Shown one piece after another: positions 7,039 to 14,013 of a DNA stretch of 16,588 nucleotides. The notes beneath the pieces are model-generated. The model did not search any database, was not told where the DNA came from, and was given only the letters and a program-made list of their open reading frames with translations. Origin of the DNA: DATCIH01 sp036507955 (GTDB taxonomy: Bacteria > Bacillota > Clostridia > Clostridiales > Clostridiaceae). The DNA lies in the NCBI GenBank assembly GCA_036507955.1, contig DATCIH010000127.1, positions 1 through 16,588 of the forward strand. The letters run 5' to 3'. Position 1 is the stretch's first letter; each line of letters starts with the position of its first letter. The position numbers were made by a program, and so were the translations under genes.

Positions 7039-8199
7039 ATGCGCAGTATGAAGGGTGTGCTTCAAGAAACAATAAAATCTTCAAATAAAAAAAATGTATT
7101 AAAACTTTTGTACAAGGAAAAAGAACTCACTAAACAGGACATAGCAAAAAGCTTAGGACTGAGTATTCCTACTGTGATAAACAATATAAATGAGCTCCTT
7201 AACGAGGGGCTCATTGAAGAAGCAGGCGTAGGAAACTCTACCGGTGGAAGAAAACCTGTTATAATAAGATTTATGCCATCTTCTAGGTACACCATAGGAG
7301 TTGAGGTATTTAAAGATAAGGTTCGTGCAATCTTATTTAATCTTAATTGCCAGATTATTTTAGAGTATGAAGAAAAACTTATAAGTAAGAAGGAAAATGA
7401 AGATATATTAGAACCAATAATAAAAGTAATTAACAAGCTAATTGAAGACTCTAATGCAAACAGGGAGATAATATTAGGTATTGGTTTTTCTCTCCCTGGG
7501 ACAGTTAATGAAGAAAAACTTATTTTAGAAGCTGCACCTAATTTAAAGCTTAAAACTGTGAATTTTCTAGAGCTTAAAAAATTATTTAACCTACCTATTT
7601 TTATAGAAAACGAAGCAAATTCTGCAGCTTTTGCAGAACTGACCTTAGGCCTTGGTAAGGAATCAAGAAATCTTGTTTATATATCTATTACTGAAGGCCT
7701 TGGCACAGGTATCGTAATAGATGGGCACCTTTACAAGGGTAAAAATAAAAGAGCGGGGGAATTTGGACATACAGTTATAAAGGCAGGGGGAAGACCCTGT
7801 AGCTGTGGGAAAAAAGGCTGTTTTGAAGCTTATTGCTCTGTGGTAGCTCTTATGGAAAGCTATAATAAGGTTTCTACAAATAAGATTTCTAAGCTTGAAG
7901 ATTATTTTAAAGCACTAGATATGGGAGATTTGTTTGCAAAAATTACCTGGAATACCTATATGGATTATTTAGCAACAGGTATTGATAATATAATTATGGG
8001 AATTGATCCCCATTATATTGTTATTGGTGGAGTGATAACTAAACATCAGGAGGAACTATTACAGGGAATAAAAGATAGAATTTTTAAAGAAAATAGCTTC
8101 TACAATAAGGAAGACATAAAAATATTTAGCTCAAAGCTTGGAGAATACGCCTCAATTATGGGAGCGGCACTTATGCCACTTCAAAACCTATTTACCTAA
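7039..8199 (+). CDS. xylR: ROK family xylose repressor
   Basis: The 386-residue protein has an N-terminal winged helix-turn-helix at about 18-60 (LTKQDIAKSLGLSIPTVINN, then a GRKP wing) and a C-terminal ROK sugar-kinase-like domain. ROK landmarks: ENEANSAAFAELTLG, the EGLGTGIVIDG sugar/phosphate loop, and the zinc knuckle H244...C254-x-C256-x4-C261 (GHTVIKAGG then PCSCGKKGC). Position inside the xyl operon identifies it as the likely XylR, which would release its operator on binding xylose. Because it is co-transcribed with xylA and xylB, it would be autoregulated. The ribosome site GAGAGTGAT is only a partial match. M4 (7048) is an alternative start. Confidence 0.92.
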   Translation: MRSMKGVLQETIKSSNKKNVLKLLYKEKELTKQDIAKSLGLSIPTVINNINELLNEGLIEEAGVGNSTGGRKPVIIRFMPSSRYTIGVEVFKDKVRAILFNLNCQIILEYEEKLISKKENEDILEPIIKVINKLIEDSNANREIILGIGFSLPGTVNEEKLILEAAPNLKLKTVNFLELKKLFNLPIFIENEANSAAFAELTLGLGKESRNLVYISITEGLGTGIVIDGHLYKGKNKRAGEFGHTVIKAGGRPCSCGKKGCFEAYCSVVALMESYNKVSTNKISKLEDYFKALDMGDLFAKITWNTYMDYLATGIDNIIMGIDPHYIVIGGVITKHQEELLQGIKDRIFKENSFYNKEDIKIFSSKLGEYASIMGAALMPLQNLFT

Positions 8200-8228
8200 A
8201 GGATTTTATAATATAGGAGGAAACAAAA

Positions 8229-9752
8229 TTGGCATTTTTATTAGGAATAGATATAGGAACCTCGGGGACTAAAACAGTACTTTTTGATGAAGAAGGAAAA
8301 ACTATTGCCAGCTCAACTAGAGAATATCCTATGTATCAGCCTCAAATTGGCTGGGCAGAGCAAAGGCCTGAAGATTGGTGGGAGGCTACATCTCTAACTA
8401 TAAAGGATGTAATCTCAAAAACTGGAATAGATGTAGCATCCATTAAAGGAATTGGCTTATCTGGACAAATGCATGGCTTGGTCCTTCTTGATAAAGCAGG
8501 AAAGGTTTTAAGGCCTTCAATAATATGGTGTGACCAAAGAACTGCCAAGGAATGCATACAGATAACTGAGCTTATAGGTAAGGAAAGGCTTATAGAAATA
8601 ACTGCGAATCCAGCTTTAACAGGCTTTACCGCATCTAAAATAATGTGGGTAAAAAATAATGAGCCTCACATCTATGAAAAAACCGCAAAGATCTTACTTC
8701 CAAAGGATTATATAAGATACATGTTATCGGGTGTATACGCAACGGAGGTATCAGATGCCAGTGGTATGCAACTTATGGACATCGCAAAAAGAGAGTGGAG
8801 CCCTGAAGTGCTAAAAAAGCTAGATATTGATAGAGCTCTCCTAGCTGATTTATATGAATCACAGGAAGTTTCAAGCATGGTTAGCAGGAGTGCGTCAGAC
8901 ATAACAGGTCTTAAAGAAGGAACACCTATAGTAGGAGGTGGAGGTGATCAAGCCTCTGGTGCTATCGGTAATGGTATAGTTAAAACAGGAGTTATATCTT
9001 CAACAATTGGAACTTCAGGTGTAGTATTTGCTTACACTGACAAGGTAACGATAGATCCATTGGGAAGAGTTCATACTTTTTGTCATGCAGTACCTAATAC
9101 CTGGCATATTATGGGCGTCACCCAAGGAGCTGGTTTATCCTTAAAATGGTTCAGAGATAATTTTTGCTTGTCAGAAAAGGAAGTAGCTACATATATGAAT
9201 ATGGATCCTTATGAACTTATGAATAGCGAAGTTGAAAAAGCTACTCCTGGAGTTGAGGGTTTAATATATCTTCCATATCTAATGGGAGAAAGAACCCCCC
9301 ACCTAGATCCCTATGCAAGAGGAGTATTTTTTGGAATATCAGCTCGGCACACTAAGGCAGATATGCTAAGGGCCGTCATGGAAGGGGTAAGCTATAGCCT
9401 TAAGGACTGTATGGAGATAATTAAGGAAATGGGAGTTAATGTTTCTGAGGTAAGAGCCTCTGGTGGTGGAGGAAAGAGTAATGTCTGGAGACAGATGCAA
9501 GCTGACATGTTTAATTCTGAGGTTGTGACTATAAATTCCGGTGAAGGGCCAGCCCTTGGAGTTGCTATACTTGCGGGAGTAGGAGCAGGCATATACAATT
9601 CAGTAGCAGAAGGCTGCGATGCTGTAATAAAAAAGGTTACCTCACAAAAGCCTATAGAGGCAAATGTTAAGGTCTACAATTCTTATTATCCAATATATAA
9701 AAATATATATACATCACTAAAGCCTCAGTTCAAGGAGCTAAGTAAGATCTAA
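8229..9752 (+). CDS. xylB: Xylulokinase
   Basis: Phosphorylates D-xylulose to D-xylulose 5-phosphate with ATP, feeding the pentose phosphate pathway. The 507 residues are a complete FGGY-family kinase: N-terminal phosphate loop DIGTSGTKTVLFD, substrate-contact segments GQMHGLVLLD and IIWCDQRT, catalytic aspartate D240 in GGGGDQASGAIGNG, then TIGTSGVVF, the FGGY signature region around YLMGERTPH, and ASGGGGKSNVWRQMQADMF near the ATP site. The start is TTG at 8229, with AGGAGG eight bases upstream; no ATG is nearby in frame. It follows xylR by 29 bases and closes the operon, with the hairpin at 9774-9810 downstream. Confidence 0.96.
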   Translation: MAFLLGIDIGTSGTKTVLFDEEGKTIASSTREYPMYQPQIGWAEQRPEDWWEATSLTIKDVISKTGIDVASIKGIGLSGQMHGLVLLDKAGKVLRPSIIWCDQRTAKECIQITELIGKERLIEITANPALTGFTASKIMWVKNNEPHIYEKTAKILLPKDYIRYMLSGVYATEVSDASGMQLMDIAKREWSPEVLKKLDIDRALLADLYESQEVSSMVSRSASDITGLKEGTPIVGGGGDQASGAIGNGIVKTGVISSTIGTSGVVFAYTDKVTIDPLGRVHTFCHAVPNTWHIMGVTQGAGLSLKWFRDNFCLSEKEVATYMNMDPYELMNSEVEKATPGVEGLIYLPYLMGERTPHLDPYARGVFFGISARHTKADMLRAVMEGVSYSLKDCMEIIKEMGVNVSEVRASGGGGKSNVWRQMQADMFNSEVVTINSGEGPALGVAILAGVGAGIYNSVAEGCDAVIKKVTSQKPIEANVKVYNSYYPIYKNIYTSLKPQFKELSKI

Positions 9753-9773
9753 GTGTTAAAATGAAAAAATAAA

Positions 9774-9810
9774 GTTGGGGACATACCTGCATAGCAGGTG
9801 TGTCCCCAAC
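9774..9810. repeat. REP-like palindromic hairpin downstream of xylB
   Basis: GTTGGGGACATACCTGC (9774-9790) and GCAGGTGTGTCCCCAAC (9794-9810) form a 17-bp stem with a three-base loop. The only imperfection is one T facing G, which pairs as U-G in RNA. No T-run follows, so it is not a classical terminator. The GGGGACA...TGTCCCC form resembles dispersed REP/MITE-like palindromes that I recall from clostridial genomes. Only one copy is in this window. It could still end or protect the 3' end of the xyl transcript. Confidence 0.6.
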
Positions 9811-9863
9811 CTATAAATATTATCTATCATATTAATCTAACCCAATCGATAGGAGATGATAAA

Positions 9864-10913
9864 ATGACCGAAAAACTAAATGTAGCAATTATTGGCTTTG
9901 GAACTAGTGCAAGAGTATTTCATCTTCCATTTTTATTAAGTAGTAATAAATTTGATATAAAGAAAGTTTATGAAAGAAATAGTGAGGAAGCTAAAAAATA
10001 TATTAAAGGTGTGGTGGTAGTCCATAATCTTTCCGAAATACTGGAAGACCAAAGTATCGATTTAGTGATTATAACAACTCCCAATACAACTCATTATGAT
10101 TTAGCTAAAAAGTCAATTTTAGCTCATAAGCATACTATAGTTGAAAAGCCCTTTACTATTAATTCTTCCCAAGGGGAAGAATTAATTAAGCTTGCTAAGG
10201 AAAAAAATGTTTTGTTATCCGTATTTCAAAATCGTCGATTTGATGGGGATTTTCTTACAGTTAAGAAAGTTGTTCAATCTGGTTATTTAGGGGAAATTGT
10301 TGAGTATGAAGCTCATTTTGATAGGTTTAGAAACTTTATCAAAGGTAGCAACTGGAAGGAATCACCTTTAGAGGGCTCAGGAATATTATATGATTTAGGA
10401 GCCCATCTTATAGATCAGGCTATAGACTTATTTGGTTTGCCAGAAAAGATTTTTGCGGACATAAGGATACAAAGACCTAATTCTTTAGTGCATGATTATT
10501 TTGAAGTGAATTTATATTATAAAAACCTTAAAGCTACCTTAAAAGCAGGAATGCTTGTTCGAGAACCTTTGCCTCATTTTATAATAAGTGGTACGGAAGG
10601 ATCCTTTGTTAAATTTGGTATGGATGTTCAAGAAGGTAAGCTTAAAGCTGGTCTTATGCCCATAGATATTGAATTTGGAAAAGAACCTATAGAGCAGTGG
10701 GGTACTCTAAATACAAATATAGAAGGAATACATTTTCAAGGTAAGCTTGAGACAGAAATCGGAAACTACCAACTATATTATGAAGACATATATAGTGGTA
10801 TAAAAGAAAATAAACCTAGAATTATTAAGGCCGAGGATAGCTTGGAGGTTATAAAAATAATAGAATTAGCTTATAAAAGCTATGGAGAAGGAAAAGTAAT
10901 TAAGTATAATTAA
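9864..10913 (+). CDS. Gfo/Idh/MocA family oxidoreductase
   Basis: A 349-residue NAD(P)-dependent dehydrogenase of the glucose-fructose oxidoreductase/inositol dehydrogenase family. The Rossmann N-terminus shows VAIIGFGTSARVFHLPFL (G11-F-G-T-S-A), TTPNTTHYDLAKKSI, and the hallmark E94-K95-P96. The C-terminal substrate domain has the family motif D177-L-G-A-H181-L-I-D184, in which the H and D are catalytic. Substrate unknown; an oxidised sugar is likely for this family. ATG at 9864 follows GGAG eight bases upstream. A longer frame back to GTG at 9798 starts inside the hairpin and adds residues unlike the family, so I reject it. It lies 111 bases past xylB, beyond the hairpin, and may be separately transcribed. 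Confidence 0.92.
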   Translation: MTEKLNVAIIGFGTSARVFHLPFLLSSNKFDIKKVYERNSEEAKKYIKGVVVVHNLSEILEDQSIDLVIITTPNTTHYDLAKKSILAHKHTIVEKPFTINSSQGEELIKLAKEKNVLLSVFQNRRFDGDFLTVKKVVQSGYLGEIVEYEAHFDRFRNFIKGSNWKESPLEGSGILYDLGAHLIDQAIDLFGLPEKIFADIRIQRPNSLVHDYFEVNLYYKNLKATLKAGMLVREPLPHFIISGTEGSFVKFGMDVQEGKLKAGLMPIDIEFGKEPIEQWGTLNTNIEGIHFQGKLETEIGNYQLYYEDIYSGIKENKPRIIKAEDSLEVIKIIELAYKSYGEGKVIKYN

Positions 10914-10940
10914 ATGCTATATGAAAGATTGAAAGCATAG

Positions 10941-10946
10941 TATAAT
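10941..10946 (+). promoter_or_regulatory. -10-like TATAAT upstream of the DUF1003 gene
   Basis: A perfect TATAAT lies 35 bases before the DUF1003 ATG, within the 67-base gap after the oxidoreductase gene. No matching -35 is seen at 16-18 bases, so the promoter is uncertain. Confidence 0.3.
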
Positions 10947-10980
10947 TAAGTATAGTGTTTGTAAAACGAGGAGTATTAAT

Positions 10981-11523
10981 ATGGTAAATGATATTGCAAA
11001 ATTAGATTCACAAAAAATTGTAAGTGAAATATTAGAACAAGGAGAAATTTTTAACGACATTGAAGAGGATTTATTGCATGAATTAATAGGAAGTAAGGTA
11101 TCAAAAGATAATGATATAGTGCATAAACAGACTCTTACCTTTGGGGATAGGATGGCGGATAACATAGCAGAATCAGTTGGAAGTTGGAGCTTTATAATAA
11201 CTGCCTTATCTATTATAGCAATATGGATAGTGTTTAATACCCTTATAAAGAAAGCCTTTGATCCATTCCCATATATACTTCTTAATCTAGTTCTATCTTG
11301 TATTGCAGCTATACAAGCACCAGTAATAATGATGAGTCAGAATAGACAGGAAGATAAGGATCGGATTAAATCTAAAAATGATTATAAAATAAATCTAAAA
11401 TCAGAATTGATTATTCAAGATTTACATAAGAAAGTAGATACATTAATTGAAAACCAAATTAAATTATTTGAGAATCAATCTAAGATCTTAGATTATATAG
11501 ACAATATACCTAAAAATAAATAG
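10981..11523 (+). CDS. DUF1003 membrane protein
   Basis: The 180-residue protein has a cytosolic N-terminal region (1-50), the DUF1003 core with TFGDRMADNIAESVGSW at about 53-69, a first membrane helix at about 70-86, the conserved DPFPYILLNLVLS lead-in to a second helix at about 96-117, and APVIMMSQNRQEDKDR. The charged tail (120-180) is a predicted coiled coil. The F-G-D-x-x-A-D-x-x-A-x-x-x-G-S-W and D-P-P/F-P-Y-x-L-L-N pattern is diagnostic of this family, whose function is not known. ATG follows GAGGAG with a seven-base gap. It is 36 bases upstream of an Nramp transporter, so a link to metal-ion homeostasis is possible but inferred. Confidence 0.88.
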   Translation: MVNDIAKLDSQKIVSEILEQGEIFNDIEEDLLHELIGSKVSKDNDIVHKQTLTFGDRMADNIAESVGSWSFIITALSIIAIWIVFNTLIKKAFDPFPYILLNLVLSCIAAIQAPVIMMSQNRQEDKDRIKSKNDYKINLKSELIIQDLHKKVDTLIENQIKLFENQSKILDYIDNIPKNK

Positions 11524-11559
11524 CTTATAGGGAAAGCCATATATTTAAGATGTTATGAG

Positions 11560-12834
11560 GTGATCAAAATATTATCATTTGCAAAAAAGATAAATAATCG
11601 AGAAAATCATAGACCCAAGCTTATGGCTTTAGATTTTGTTAAGTTCATTGGACCTGGGCTTTTGGTAACTGTAGGCTTTATAGATCCAGGAAATTGGGCA
11701 GCTAATGTAGCGGCAGGCTCTAGCTATGGTTATACATTGCTGTGGATGGTAACCTTAGCTACTATAATGCTAATTGTGCTACAGCATAACGCAGCTCATT
11801 TAGGCATAGTAACAGGTTATTGCATATCAGAAGCTGCGACTCTTTATTTAAGACCCTGGATTAAAAATATCATACTTAGCACAGCGGTTATTGCGTCTAT
11901 TGCTACAGCTCTAGCTGAAATACTCGGTGGTGCTATTGCTTTAAACATGCTATTTAATATACCTATTAAGCTTGGAGCAATAATGGTACTTTGCTTTGTT
12001 CTATGGATGATTTATTCCAATTCATATAAGAAACTAGAGAGATGGATAATTGGATTTGTTTCTTTAATTGGAATATCTTTTATATTTGAACTATCACTTG
12101 TGCATATTCAATGGGGCAAGGCTGTGATCGGTTGGGTTACACCCGCTTTTCCAAGTGGAGCGATGATAATTATTATGAGCGTTTTAGGTGCCGTTGTAAT
12201 GCCACACAATTTATTTTTACATTCGGAAATCATACAAAGTAAGCAATGGAATTTAAAAGATGAGAAAATAATGAATAGACAGTTAAAGTATGAATTTATG
12301 GATACCTTTTTTTCTATGATTGTCGGTTGGGCAATAAATAGTGCTATGATATTAATTGCTGCCACAACTTTTTTTACCAATAAAACAGTAGTTAGTGAGC
12401 TTGGACAAGCTCAGCAAATGCTTAGGCCACTGCTTGGGAATTCAGCTTCTATAGTTTTTGCCATTGCACTTTTATTAGCTGGTATAGCTTCTTCTTTAAC
12501 TGCAGGAATGGCTGGTGGAAGCATATATGCTGGGATACATGGAGAACCCTATGATATACATGATAACGATACTAAGATTGGGGTTGGAATAACCTTGATT
12601 ACTGCGGTTTTCCTAATTTTCTTCATTAGTAAGCCCTTTAATGGATTAATTTATTCTCAGATGTTTCTTAGTATACAACTTCCTATAACTATTTTCCTTC
12701 AAATATATTTAACATCTAGTAAAAAAGTAATGGGGGAATTTGCAAATACTACTTTAGGAAACATATCGCTATGGACAATAGGACTAACAGTCACAGGATT
12801 AAATATAGCTCTATTATTAAGTTATATTTTATAA
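11560..12834 (+). CDS. mntH: Nramp family divalent metal transporter
   Basis: Proton-coupled Mn2+/Fe2+ uptake across the cytoplasmic membrane. The protein has about 424 residues and some 11 hydrophobic helices. The metal site is intact: D42-P-G-N45 in helix 1 (VGFIDPGNWAANVAAG) and M214-P-H216 in helix 6. After MPH the sequence is NLFLHS, closer to eukaryote-like Nramp branches than the VIYLHS of typical bacterial MntH. The start is uncertain. The GTG at 11560 lies inside the only good Shine-Dalgarno sequence (TGAGGTGATC, 11556-11565). That site would place initiation at about 11569, where the in-frame codon is ATA. The next ATG (11623) has no ribosome site and would remove part of the N-terminal tail. 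The gene ends at the hairpin 12838-12861. Confidence 0.88.
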   Translation: MIKILSFAKKINNRENHRPKLMALDFVKFIGPGLLVTVGFIDPGNWAANVAAGSSYGYTLLWMVTLATIMLIVLQHNAAHLGIVTGYCISEAATLYLRPWIKNIILSTAVIASIATALAEILGGAIALNMLFNIPIKLGAIMVLCFVLWMIYSNSYKKLERWIIGFVSLIGISFIFELSLVHIQWGKAVIGWVTPAFPSGAMIIIMSVLGAVVMPHNLFLHSEIIQSKQWNLKDEKIMNRQLKYEFMDTFFSMIVGWAINSAMILIAATTFFTNKTVVSELGQAQQMLRPLLGNSASIVFAIALLLAGIASSLTAGMAGGSIYAGIHGEPYDIHDNDTKIGVGITLITAVFLIFFISKPFNGLIYSQMFLSIQLPITIFLQIYLTSSKKVMGEFANTTLGNISLWTIGLTVTGLNIALLLSYIL

Positions 12835-12837
12835 AAT

Positions 12838-12861
12838 AGCATACATAAAAATATGTATGCT
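12838..12861. terminator. Convergent hairpin after mntH
   Basis: AGCATACATA (12838-12847) and TATGTATGCT (12852-12861) form a perfect 10-bp stem with an AAAA loop, starting three bases past the mntH stop. The following + bases (CTACTTTAA) are a weak T-tract. It lies between mntH and the convergent DUF5661-like gene and could serve both. Confidence 0.55.
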
Positions 12862-12898
12862 CTACTTTAATTCAGGAAAATTTATACCTTCTATAGGT

Positions 12899-13171
12899 TT
12901 AACGCTTTTTCTTTTTTGCAGCGATTCTCTCCATATTTCCTAATCTTGTGTAGTAATCTGATATTTCAATTAAATGTGCAAGCGCAATTCTACCTGTGGT
13001 TACAGGAGAATCATTTGTTACATTTGCCATATACCCATATCTTGTACCATGCTCTAATTCAATATTTATTCCCATATGAAATTGTTCAAAATCTATTTTG
13101 TTCCAATTGATCCCTAACATATTTCCAACTTCAAAAGCACATCTTTTGCTAAAATGAATCGAGTTATCCAC
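12899..13171 (-). CDS. DUF5661-like small protein
   Basis: A 90-residue soluble protein. The pattern A-x-x-V-G-x-x-L-G-I-N-W-x-K-x-D-x-E-Q-F-x-M-G (residues about 13-34), then ELEHGTRY, NVTNDSPVTTGRIALAHLIE and DYYTRLGNME matches, as far as I can recall, the DUF5661 family of short proteins. These have conserved VTND and HL-x-E-x-x-D-Y-Y-x-R-L motifs. Function unknown; the conserved H, E and D could bind metal. The C-terminus is AAKKKKR. The GTG start (13171-13169) follows AGGAGATG on the minus strand. It stands alone, convergent with mntH. Confidence 0.7.
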   Translation of the reverse strand: MDNSIHFSKRCAFEVGNMLGINWNKIDFEQFHMGINIELEHGTRYGYMANVTNDSPVTTGRIALAHLIEISDYYTRLGNMERIAAKKKKR

Positions 13172-13251
13172 TTTATCATCTCCTTGTTTTACATTTATAG
13201 TTAAATAATTTAGTTTTAAGTTATTGCGAGTATTTTTTGTTAATACATAAT

Positions 13252-13295
13252 ATTCGCTTAGTATGTTATGGTTCCAAAGGACATACTAAGCGAAT
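13252..13295. repeat. Perfect 15-bp-stem inverted repeat
   Basis: ATTCGCTTAGTATGT (13252-13266) and ACATACTAAGCGAAT (13281-13295) are exact reverse complements with a 14-base spacer. No T-run follows on either strand, so it is not an obvious terminator. It lies about 80 bases upstream of the GTG of the DUF5661-like gene. It may be a leader hairpin, an operator or a small mobile-element remnant; I cannot say which. Confidence 0.6.
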
Positions 13296-13304
13296 TTACA
13301 TTGT

Positions 13305-13335
13305 ATTGACCAACCGTGGGTCAATGATGCATAAT
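13305..13335 (+). promoter_or_regulatory. Operator-like dyad over a sigma-A promoter
   Basis: A 21-nt near-palindrome spans 13305-13325: ATTGACC-n-AC-n-GT-n-GGTCAAT, symmetric at nine of ten base pairs. Its left end supplies the -35 TTGACC (13306-13311), and CATAAT (13330-13335) follows after 18 bases. TTGACC...GGTCAA dyads over promoters are typical of TetR-family operators. No TetR gene is in the window. The promoter points to the damaged PAP2 gene. The regulator family is inferred from shape only. Confidence 0.5.
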
Positions 13336-13436
13336 TAATTAATGAAATTATTTGAGTCACTGTTCCTACATTCACAGTAGATCTGAGTATTACCTAGGGT
13401 GTACAATCAATAAATAATTCCTTCTTTTCCTGGTTA

Positions 13437-13922
13437 ATGACTTCGATAAGCTGGGTGGGCTTTTCACTCCAAAGCTATATAGTAACTTTGACTATAATAG
13501 TGCTCCTATATTTCTTAGGTTATCATTGGGAAGCCATTTCATCAATTATTGCCGCACTGATAGTTGGGATGCTTAATCAGAAAATCAAAACCTTGGTCCA
13601 CCGTGCCCGTCCCAGTATCAATCTAATTCACGTAACTAAATTATTGAATAGCTATAGCTTCCCAAGTGGTCATGTCATGTTTTATACAGGCTTTTTCGGA
13701 TTTATATTATTTTTGATTTTTACGCAGTTCAAACCATCTTGGATTCGTACTTTGATACTTGTAGTATTAAGCAGCCATGTCCTTCTGGTTGGAATATCAA
13801 GGATTTACCTGGGTGAACACTGGGCAAGCGATGTAGTTGGTGCATACTTATTAGGTGGCTTATGTTTAATGGGCTTTATTCGTTTGTATCTCTGGGGTAA
13901 AGCACGATTTTTTGTTCATTAA
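13437..13922 (+). CDS. PAP2 family phosphatase, 5' end apparently broken
   Basis: The 161-residue reading frame carries the full acid-phosphatase signature: motif 1 K51-x6-R58-P59, motif 2 P76-S-G-H79, motif 3 S121-R122-x5-H128-x3-D132, with several membrane helices. PAP2 enzymes of this type dephosphorylate lipids such as phosphatidate or undecaprenyl pyrophosphate. However, the ATG at 13437 has no ribosome site (CTTTTCCTGGTTA precedes it). The frame continues upstream as GVQSINNSFFSWL, a typical PAP2 segment, to a TAG at 13395, with DLSIT before it and a TGA at 13353. An in-frame nonsense codon therefore appears to cut off about 15 or more native residues. Active residues survive, so a short product is conceivable, but I suspect a pseudogene. 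Confidence 0.75.
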   Translation: MTSISWVGFSLQSYIVTLTIIVLLYFLGYHWEAISSIIAALIVGMLNQKIKTLVHRARPSINLIHVTKLLNSYSFPSGHVMFYTGFFGFILFLIFTQFKPSWIRTLILVVLSSHVLLVGISRIYLGEHWASDVVGAYLLGGLCLMGFIRLYLWGKARFFVH

Positions 13923-13935
13923 CCCATAGCTATAT

Positions 13936-13964
13936 ATGACAAGCATGCTCACCTTGATTATAAG
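13936..13964 (+). promoter_or_regulatory. Promoter of the 5'-3' exonuclease gene
   Basis: ATGACA (13936-13941) and TATAAG (13959-13964) are 17 bases apart, about 50 bases before the exonuclease ATG. Each differs from consensus at one position. Confidence 0.5.
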
Positions 13965-14013
13965 GAAATTATATATTAAAAAGAAGAATAAATGTTGAAA
14001 GGAATTTAAACAA

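Noticed and set aside
9798..9863. Longer N-terminus for the Gfo/Idh oxidoreductase from GTG at 9798
   Set aside because: That start lies in the right arm of the GGGGACA hairpin and has no ribosome site. The ATG at 9864 has GGAG at good spacing and begins directly at the Rossmann strand.
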